Assembly: GCA_023614405.1 (NCBI GenBank)
Contig: CM042684.1
Span: forward strand, 537,462,682 to 537,526,681
Direction of reading: 5' to 3'
DNA from: Avena insularis
Lineage: Eukaryota; Streptophyta; Magnoliopsida; Poales; Poaceae
DNA length: 64,000 nucleotides
Shown: in pieces, positions 56,013-64,000 of the stretch
How the letters are laid out: every line of letters begins with the position of its first letter
Numbering within the stretch: position 1 is the first letter of the stretch
Notes under the pieces: model-generated
Told to the model about the DNA's origin: nothing
Database searches by the model: none
What the model saw: only the letters and a program-made list of their open reading frames with translations
Made by a program: the position numbers and the translations under genes

Positions 56013-56426
56013 CTCCGCCCGTGGCCGTGCCTAGCTAGCACCGGTTCCGGAGGGCCATGGCGAGAGAAAGATCCGCGTGTCCCGAGCGGAGCCCCGAATC
56101 CTGTCGAGAAGGGAACAAGTAGAGGGGAAAAGGGGCGGGCTTTGCGCGGGAAATCGGATCTCCAGGACCGAGCTCGCGGAGGATCGGGGGTTGGCGACCG
56201 GGGCGAGCGGAATTCGGATCGAAATATCTGCGGCGGCAGCAGCGGCTGGGGAATGGAGACTGGAGAGGAGAGGGGAGGGGAAAGCAGGGAGGGGAGGAAA
56301 GGTTGATGGATGCTGCTACCGTTTGCCACGTCAGTGAGATCCTCATCCACAACTTGAACACACGGCCGGGCGCCTCTTCAATCAAGGCTACTCCCAAGCC
56401 ACTTGGAGGATCAACTTGTCTAGTAC
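56013..56426 (-). promoter_or_regulatory. ELF3 proximal promoter and 5' untranslated region
   Basis: GC-rich leader (56,020-56,300). GAAATATCT at 56,221-56,229 (plus strand) differs by one base from the evening element AAAATATCT bound by CCA1/LHY/RVE-type clock factors. GCCACGTCAG at about 56,325 has an ACGT core. No clear TATA box was found. Assignment as regulatory sites is inference. Upstream of 56,427 the sequence is transposon. Confidence 0.55.
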
Positions 56427-59400
56427 TGTAGAATAATTCAAAGGCACGAGAACCTTTATTTGGACAACTTTTATAAGATGATTATTAACGGCGATCCCAT
56501 TTCGAGAAAGGAAACCATACTTTCCAAGTTTTACCAGTAGGTTATTCTTTCTTATCCATGGTTAATCCATTCCTAAGTCGTCTATAACCGTGAACACGAT
56601 TTTTTAAAAAGATTAAACCCCTGCATGTGTACAACTTTACCCCGTACGTATCATCCGAATCTTAGTGCCATAAGATAAACCATTTTCCTTGGAAGACCGG
56701 CAGAGGGTGGCTGACCACGACTTTTACCTTTCTTTCGCCGAGACCATGAGTCACACCTAAGGAGATGCCACCGTAATGGGTCGTCCCAAAGTTGGTCCCT
56801 AGGGGTTCAAGATTATGAAGTTTGTGCCTTTCTTGTTCCCTGCCACACCCTACATGTTATGATGCACCTCCTCCACCATATTATCGGAACGTCCAAAGTG
56901 CATATACCAAATAGAACGTCCAAACAATGTGACTCATGGAATCTATTAGGCAAGTTAGTTGGTCGAGGGGCTTTCCAGGCTCCCGTATGGCTGTAAGCCA
57001 TTTTCCTTGGAAGACCGGCAGAGGATGGCTAACCACGATCTTTATCTTTCTTTCGCTGAGACCATGAGTCACACCCTAAGGAGATGCCACCGTAATGGGT
57101 TGTCCCAAAGTCGGTCCCTAGGGGTTCAAGATTACGAAGTTTGTGCCTTTCTTGTTCCCTGCCACACCCTACATGTTATGATGCACCTCCTCCACCATCT
57201 TATCGGAACATCAAAGTGCATATGCCAAATGGAACGTCCGAACAATGTGACTCATGGAATTCATTAGACAAGTTAGTTGGCCGAGGGTGTTTCCAAGCTC
57301 CCGTGTGGCTGTACGCTCGTCTAGGTTCAAGAGGAAAGAACCCAGGTCCTAGTGATGGCAAGTATGGTACTAAAAAAACCACAACCCACTATGGTCTCTC
57401 ATCCAAGCCTTAGCATGTTCAACTTACATCTCTGATCATATCACGCCATCATGTCATAATGGGTTCATTTGCAGCTTTGGTTCATTAACCGGATGGACCA
57501 GCAGTAATAGCTAAGCATGGCTAAGCACAACATATATAATAGCTCTAGCAACGCTTCACAAGACAAACCCTAGTTATGTCAGCAGCAATGGATCAGAAAA
57601 TATAGGCTACAAAGGGGAACATGCATCAGGTAGGATTACGCTATCTATCGATAAAATACATTGGAATCGTATGTAGTATGGCGAGAATTGAAATACGTTG
57701 AAATCATAGGCTTATATCATGGTGGAGCAATGCTTGCCTTGTTTGTTGATACCCAGATATAGATATTTAGGGTTCATCATATGGACTTGTTCGTCGATGA
57801 TCAAGTACTACTCTTCGATGGTGTTGATTTTGATCTTCAATCTCGGACTCGTTCTAGTTGCTCACATTAACTCTGAGGTCTACCGAGAAGAAGTAGAAAC
57901 ACCAGAAAAAGAATACAACAGTCAACACAAGCATCGATGCAATGCACACAATGAATGACATGGCGTATTAAAGGCATTGGATTTAAACCCTAAAGACCAT
58001 AGGACAATTTGAATAGGATTGGAATGCTCTAGGTATATCATTTCCCAAAACCCCACATGCATATGGGAGGGTTGTTTTAGTGTTCTACATTTGAGACAAT
58101 TTCAGTTGTTTCAATGATGCATGATTATGATGCTATAATGTAGATCTCCTTTTCTGAACATATTGGTATATTATTCGTATTGGTTATGATTTTTCAATTT
58201 TAATTCATTTTAAATCATTTTGGGAAATTATAAAAAGAATTACATTTTGGAAAAACTTTAACATTTTATTTAGCATAAATACATTCTAAAAATGTTTAAA
58301 CATTTTACAAAGGGGCCCACGTGTCAGGGATTTTTCATTTACTGGAATAATGACAGAAAACAGTTATAGAATTTAGATAAAACAAAAGGAATATGAGGTC
58401 AGCAGGACATCATGCTGACATCATCAATGGAGGTGCTCTAGATCGATCTTGATTCTAGCGATTGAGAACGTGTGGGCAAACATGAGTGGGAGCGCTGGAC
58501 GAGGGCAACTGCGAGGAACCTTTTGGTGGAGGCTCTGCTATTTTGGGGTCACTAGAGTGGTGTCGATGACGAGCTACTACAACGGTGGTGGATGGTGGAT
58601 GGTGAACGGCGACAGGGCGAGCCAAGGCGAGAGAGAGAAGATGAGGAGGTGCCTGAGGACCGCAAGCTCACCATGAGTGTGTCGGAATGGTCAGCGAGGC
58701 CAGAGGAGGTTGGGAGCGATGGCTACGACGATGACCGAAGGCAGGGAAGACGAGCTCGACGACAGTGATTTAAAGCACCCCGTGTCGATTCCTTTGGGGA
58801 GCTGAACAAGGACGGCGAGGCAGTTCCAACAGTGGATTCGGAGGGGCTTGGGGTGGCCGGAGACGACGGAGCTCGACGGCTGCTGCGAGTTAGGGTTTTG
58901 GGTTTCTCCGCGCGGAAGAGGATGAGGAAGGAAGAGGAGAAATGGAGCATGACTAGGGTTCGTGGAGGCGCCGAGGGGGTCTTGTAGACGGCAGGAGCGG
59001 CGGCGTTCATCTCGGCGTAGCCTGGGCTCGGCGGTGACATCGGGCGGACACATGAGCTCCACCGAGCTGCTTCTACTCGGCGCGAGGTTGAAGACGAGCC
59101 CGAAATGGTACTGGGCTATGGCTGGGCTGGTCTTTGAGTCTGGTCACTCTGCCTTGCAGAAGAAAGGAGAGAGGAAGGTGGGTTACGGCCCAGTTAGGAT
59201 AGGGACGGTTTTATTTTTTTCTGAAATCCTTTTCTCTTTCTCATTTCAAATCAAAACAGTTTTGAGCTATTTCAAAAACATAAAAGGGTTTTAAAATAAT
59301 TAAAACACCCTCATGGAACATAAGTTACTATAGGTTCCATGAACAATGTTGGTTTTTCAAAAACAAAACCATTTTGAAGGGTTTTATTTAGAGAGAGAAA

Positions 59401-59527
59401 TAGGGTTTAGGGTTTCTTTTCTCCCATCTCTTAATGCAAAGTTTATCAAACCATGATATGCATGTTATGCTCATAATGCACAAAACAAAAACCCTAATTA
59501 CCACTTAATAAAACTAGGGTTGTTACA
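56427..59527 (-). mobile_element. LTR-like element upstream of ELF3, about 3.1 kb
   Basis: On the minus strand it starts TGTAACAACCCTAG at 59,527 and runs to a CTACA end at 56,427, typical LTR termini. No pol domain is present. The GC-rich part (58,450-59,080) gives minus-strand ORFs such as PRGETQNPNSQQPSSSVVSG with an ATG-rich leader look, but no known domain. The flanks (AGTAC left, ATCTC right) do not match, so one end may be truncated. I read it as a solo LTR or LARD-type LTR; the family is unnamed. Confidence 0.6.
56680..57313. repeat. Tandem duplication, 318-bp unit
   Basis: CATTTTCCTTGGAAGACCGG occurs at 56,681 and again at 56,999. The rest of the unit (GAGACCATGAGTCACACC, GGGGTTCAAGATTA, CCTACATGTTATGATGCACC) is about 95% alike by eye. 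It lies inside the LTR-like element upstream of ELF3. Confidence 0.9.
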
Positions 59528-59988
59528 ATCTCTTCTTTTTACTACTACATTGTTACGGTAAAGCGAACTACTATCCTCCTTTTACTGCATTGTTGGTAAA
59601 TACTTTATGCCGATGTGTTTGAAGTTTCTGATGTCCAGATTATTAGCTTTGAGTCTTTAGCTTCAAAAAAACAATGGTAAAGATGCATGCGGTGTTTGGA
59701 CCATCATGTTTGGTATGTGGAATAATGTACTCCAGTTTTCGATATGGTTTCATGCAAGCGTGTCTGGCGCCTGGTTCTGCTGTACATAAGAAACAGAATC
59801 CGGAGCTTCATAGCACGACTAAGTTCATGTTTGACGATCCTTATTAATCGATAGGCACTAGAGAGATATAAAAAAAACTATGGATCGTGGCTTAATAAGC
59901 AAGCACTTTTTGTTTACTAGCTAGGTACTATTAGGCGTTTAGTGTCTCTTGGACGTGCACTGTAGAAGTCCTTTTTATTGTCTATATG
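59528..59988. other. Intergenic, nothing recognised
   Basis: AT-rich sequence with no ORF or repeat I can define. Confidence 0.5.
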
Positions 59989-59990
59989 TA

Positions 59991-60164
59991 CTCACTCTCT
60001 TTTAAAATATAAGGTGTTTTAGATTTATGAAACTAATGTATCTAGAACATTTTTAAAGTGTACGTACGAAAGAGGTTTGGAGTGAACCTACATATCAAAA
60101 GGGTCTAGATACATTCACTTCACAAAACTAAAACATCTTATATTTTTTAAAGGAGAGAATAATC
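59991..60164. mobile_element. Stowaway-like MITE 1
   Basis: Terminal inverted repeats: CTCTTTTAAAATATAAGGTG at the left, and the complement of CATCTTATATTTTTTAAAGG at the right (20 bp each shown). TA lies at both outer borders (59,989-59,990 and 60,165-60,166). About 174 bp, non-coding, AT-rich. The TIR start departs from the family's CTCCCTCC. Confidence 0.8.
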
Positions 60165-60166
60165 TA

Positions 60167-60293
60167 CTCCCTCCATCCAGAAATAACTGATGACTTGCAT
60201 TTGTGTAGATTCAGATATATCTATACACTAAAATGCTTTTAGATACATTTAAATCTAAACAAACCTAAATCGGTTATTTCTGGACGGAGGGAG
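60167..60293. mobile_element. Stowaway MITE 2
   Basis: 127 bp with classic Stowaway ends: CTCCCTCCATCCAGAAATAA at the left and TTATTTCTGGACGGAGGGAG at the right, flanked by TA (60,165-60,166 and 60,294-60,295). A Tc1/mariner-derived MITE. Confidence 0.93.
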
Positions 60294-60295
60294 TA

Positions 60296-61059
60296 GATCA
60301 GTAGAAAGTTTAGTGTCTTTTTGGACATGTATATGTATTATGTCGGCAGCGATGGATGGAGGGTCATGACGCGACCACGTTGGTACTATTACCATGAAGC
60401 TTCTCTAGGTACGTGGGCGCACACAGGACGCACGCGTGTGCAGATAGATGTCGTTCGTGGACGAGCGAGCTCCACCAGAACCCGATCGATGGCAGGCATG
60501 GCATGGCTCGATCCATTGTACTGTGGGAGGTATGATTACCAGTAGTGCACCGTGGTTGTCATCCCGCATCATATATTTCTGCAGGTTTTGCTATTTTCTT
60601 GGTTACATCCCACCAAAATCGATTTTCTAAATCTTTCCAAGAGAATCTGAACATGGTTTTATCTTATTAACATATATACATGTATACTTTTACAGTTTTG
60701 CCGATTATGCCGGCTTTGCCGAGTGGGTAGGTTTAGATTGAAATCCAAAACTACCAAATATGGCGCAGCCATGGTATACAACAACAACAATAATGATATG
60801 AAATTTAGCAGAATTAATATAATGCAGCATAATTTAATTTCATAATAAGTAATAATAGCCTAATGGGTGCCTATCTCTTCGGTCCATTTTTCGTTCACTT
60901 GTCCCGCTTACTCTAGCTATATGTGCCTTCCGAATGCAGGAGGAAGTCGAGATTGATGTTTGCACTAGCTGTGTGTGTTCTCCGTTATAGATCCGATCCG
61001 TGTTTGGACTGGAGCATAGGGAATATAGGTCATGGTAGTGGTAACTCATATTTGGGGTA
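60296..61059. other. Intergenic, nothing recognised
   Basis: No ORF with a known domain. The word GTTTAGTGTCTTTTTGGAC at 60,308 echoes GTTTAGTGTCTCTTGGAC at 59,938, on the other side of the MITE pair. That may be a small duplication into which the MITEs moved. Confidence 0.45.
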
Positions 61060-63083
61060 TGTAACGGCCCGGACAATAGGATCCGGGGTAGGGTAGATTT
61101 TAGATATGTGCACTTGCATAGCATGCATTTTTGAAAATTGCGGAAAACTTTCAAGATTTAGTTTGAAGTTACAAAGTGATTGGAAATTAAACTCTAGTGT
61201 GGTATTTATTTAGGTCAACACTAGGTTTTGAATTCACATTTCAAAAGGCTATTTGTATTTTCAAAATTTGGGGAATTCAGATTTTAATCCACACTTAAAA
61301 GGGTCAAAGACTCATTTTCACTTACACACAAGAAATAAGATTCTAAAATAAAACTAGAATCACCATTTCAATTTAAATTGGAGGTTTGAATCAGTCAAAC
61401 TTGAGTTCAAACAATTCATAATAAATATAAATAAATTCAGCAAAATATGAAAAAAAATATGAAAATAATCATAGCTCAATTCTTATTCAACTAAAAAATC
61501 AGTACATGATTTACTACAAGTTGGATCAAAGAAGAAGAAATACAAGAAGCAAAATCCTAAAACAAATCTAGAAGAGAAAGAATAAAAAAGTCCTAACTAA
61601 ATTCTATCTATCCTCTTGCTTTCTTGTCTTGACCTTCTTGACCTGCAAAACAAACAATAAAGGAAAACCTTGGGTTAGGATTAGAACGTTAGATCCACCT
61701 AAGGTGAATCCATTTAGTGTAGAATCCAACGGGAGATCTAGAAACTTTTTCTGAACCTCTTGTAGTGAGGGTTTTAGGCAAGTGACACAAAACTAGGAAA
61801 ATAGTAGAGGATCAGACCAACAAAGAGAAGCAAGGCAATAGTAGAGGTAGGTGATCTTCTTCATAAAATATAAAAGTACAAGAGTAGAGGATCAGACCAA
61901 ATTATTGCCTCAATCGTGACAAGCTTACCCAAGATACAAAAAGGCGAGGACCCTCGTGAGATGAGTGGGGAGAGAGTGAACCACCAACACGTGAGTCAGA
62001 GACAAAGTCTCTTTTCCCAAACCTCCCCCCTCCTTACCTTATGCTCTCCCCTTGAAAATCGTCGGTGTTGCCTCGGCTCCTTCCCTCTCTTCTCCGACGG
62101 CCTTGTCGGTCGGAGGGGATGCAGGGAAGGAGGCCAGGCCCCTGTAGTTACGTTAGGACCTAGTAGGTGTATGCGGCTATGTGTCGCGGAATGGCATTTT
62201 GCCGGGAGTCGACGAGATCCTTGGGCTAGGATCTGGCACGGGCTGGTGGTGCTTCTGCTCCTCTCGGTGCTCCGGTGGTCGGAGTTGGAGGTGATGAAGC
62301 ATCTTGCTACTTGCAACTCCTCTAATAAAGAGCCTTTTTGGTGCCTTCCTCTGATGCGGAGATGTACTGCTGGGTTGTGTTTCTTGGCCGGCCATGGAGG
62401 CGGGGGAGAAAAGGATTCCAGTGGAGGTCGCCATGCTTCTATGCTTTTCCTGGCTGGCCGAGGGGGTGGGGGGAGAAGCAAGTTGTGGTGTCGTTCTCAT
62501 CTGCTGCAGCTGGAGGTTGGTGCAGTCCATCGCGCAGAGAAGTTGTTCTCCTGGACGGCCTTGGTGGCGAGGGGGAGAGGCTCCGAATTGCGTGGATGTG
62601 CCGTGGTTGCAGCTACCCTAGCGGCGGAGTGGGCTCGCTGCTAGAGTGGTTCGGTTCACTGTTTCTTGGAGCTCCATGGGGGAGTTCCTCAATGGAGATT
62701 CTCGACCGATGCTGATGTTGGGGTTCTTTCTAGAGCCGTTCTTCTCTTCCTAACTTCTCCCATCTGCGGAAGGAGTGGGTCTGAAGGCGGTCCGACTATC
62801 ATCTTCGGCGTTGGTAAAGAACCTTCCGTTGCAGGTCCCTTATGTTTATCCCATCTTCCTCTTCCTCTAGTGGTCGCAGTGGTCGCGGATTTTAGAGGAG
62901 ACGATTGGGTGAGCAACAACGTCATGCAGCGGTGGAGCTGGGAAGCGACTTTTTCGAGCATCACCTCAGCGGCAGATGACAATCGTCCAACATCCGAGGC
63001 CAGAACATGGCCTATCTATAAGCCGGCGAAGGGTCCCGACATTTGCTCAAACCTCCTTGGGGAGGCCCTCTCGAGGTCGACAG
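61060..63083 (+). mobile_element. LTR-like sequence starting TGTAACGGCCCGG
   Basis: Begins TGTAACGGCCCGGACAATAG, a common cereal LTR start. An AT-rich first 900 bp is followed by a GC-rich part. The 242-codon frame at 61,916-62,644 has no recognisable motif and odd Gly/Arg/Ser composition, so I do not call it a gene. It is cut at 63,084 by the TGATAC-family LTR, so its end is not visible. Confidence 0.5.
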
Positions 63084-64000
63084 TGATACGTTGCAAACAT
63101 ACCCATAATTTTTGATGTTCCATGCTTGGTTTTTATCTACTTTCTTATATTCTGTCCATACTTTGGAGTACTTTTTATACACTTTCTTGGACTAACCTAT
63201 TAACAAGATGCCACAGTGCTAGTTGCCTATTTTTTGCTGTTTTTGGTTCCAGGAAAGTCAAAAAATGAATATTCTCGGAATTGGACGGGACAAAAGCCAA
63301 AGTCAGTTTTTCACCGAGGGGGACACGGAGCCAGAATACGAGACGGAGAGGGGCCAGAGGGCCGCCACACCACCTGGTCGCGTGGCCAGGCCTGACCTGC
63401 GCCAGGGGGTGGTGTGGCTGCCTAGGGCACCCCCTCGGCCTTCCCTTTTGCCTATAAGATGCCTCCGATACAGAATCCCTAAGTACCCGATCAAAATTCC
63501 ACGAAAGAGTTTGTAGCCGCCGTCATCTCCATCCCTAAATCGGGAGGGATCTGAAGCTCTTCTCGGCACTCACGGGAGGAGAATTCACCACAGGCCTTCT
63601 TCATCACCATGCAAGCCTCCGGTGTGATGCGTGAGTAGTTCATCCTTAGACTACGGGTCCATGTAGTAGCTAGATGGTTGGTTCTTCTCCTTTGTGCTAC
63701 CATGTTTAGATCTTGTGAGCTCCATTCATGATCAAGATCATCTATTTGTAATTCTGCATGTTGTGTTTGCGGGGATCCGATGGATATTGAGATGTTATTT
63801 TAGATTGATTATTGATTCTATCATGTCTTTGTTATTTGTGATCTTGCATTGCTTTCCGTTGTTAGTAGCTATCTTGGACAAGTAGATGCTAGCAACTCCA
63901 AGAGTTAGTATTTATGCTCGATAGTGGGTTCATGCCTCTAGTAATCTAGGGAAGTGACAGAAATCTCTAAGGTACTAGATGTGATGTTGCTACTAGGGAG
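63084..64000 (+). mobile_element. TGATAC-family LTR, plus strand, runs off the window
   Basis: Starts TGATACGTTGCAAAC and is colinear with the minus-strand LTR 9,061-7,519 for its whole visible 917 bp (shared: GAATATTCTCGGAATTGGAC, GATGCGTGAGTAGTTCATCC, TCGATAGTGGGTTCATGCCT). TATA-like CCTATAAGATGCC is at about 63,449. Whether internal domains follow cannot be seen. Confidence 0.85.

Noticed and set aside
58691..59062. Minus-strand Ser/Pro-rich ORFs upstream of ELF3
   Set aside because: They sit in the LTR-like element and lack any domain; most likely leader sequence of the element.
60710..60760. tRNA-like word GCCGAGTGGGTAGGTTTAGA
   Set aside because: It resembles the D-arm of Leu/Ser tRNAs, but no matching acceptor stem, anticodon arm or T-arm could be placed.
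61916..62644. 242-codon ORF as a gene
   Set aside because: No recognisable motif, odd composition and overlapping ORFs on both strands; it lies in LTR-like sequence.

Overview
This is a nuclear genomic window from a grass of the wheat tribe (Triticeae). The evidence is dense nested LTR retrotransposons of cereal type, Stowaway MITEs, intron-containing plant genes, and a complete EARLY FLOWERING 3 (ELF3) gene whose protein reads as a cereal ELF3. In Triticeae this locus is known as the earliness gene on the long arm of group-1 chromosomes (barley eam8/Mat-a, einkorn Eps-Am1). Species and subgenome cannot be fixed from the sequence alone.

Left half, about 1-31,200: a stack of retrotransposons that can be unpicked from target-site duplications (TSDs). 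The oldest layer (1-4,513, 21,178-21,733 and 30,504-31,207) looks like one very long LTR. A Ty3/gypsy element (4,514-21,172, TSD TTACT) is inserted in it. That element has in turn been invaded by LTRs of a TGATAC family (6,894-9,061) and by a degraded Ty1/copia Sirevirus (9,062-20,011) with gag, pol, an env-like third ORF and a striking set of GGCCGGATAATCCGGCC palindromes. A second, complete but coding-dead copia element of BARE/WIS/Angela type (21,734-30,498, minus strand, TSD CATCT) lies in the right part of the oldest layer.

Middle, about 31,200-43,300: gene relics. A PHD-finger/acetyltransferase gene of IDM1 type (33,301-36,590) is broken by a small internally deleted copia element (33,734-34,895), frameshifts and loss of most of its acetyltransferase core. 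It also carries a 60/63-bp minisatellite. Next come a LINE fragment (about 40,600) and a FAR1-type DNA-binding-domain gene (41,310-42,749) with a 431-bp solo LTR in its first coding exon (TSD CTAAG).

Right part, about 43,300-56,430: two intact convergent genes. On the plus strand is a 728-residue PWWP-domain chromatin protein (3 exons). On the minus strand is ELF3 (4 exons, 754 residues). Both have a large intron built of locally amplified repeats. A 3.1-kb LTR-like element ends about 415 bp upstream of the ELF3 start codon. Beyond it lie two adjacent Stowaway-type MITEs, another LTR-like sequence (from 61,060), and the 5' part of a second TGATAC-family LTR (63,084 to the window end).

In function, the window holds one circadian/flowering regulator, one probable chromatin reader, two dead regulatory genes and a nested TE block. 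No wholly new gene system was found. The points most worth a second look are the palindrome family shared by coding and non-coding parts of the Sirevirus, the exon-3 echo inside the PWWP intron, the duplicated VKTE motif, and the two gene-killing insertions with readable TSDs.
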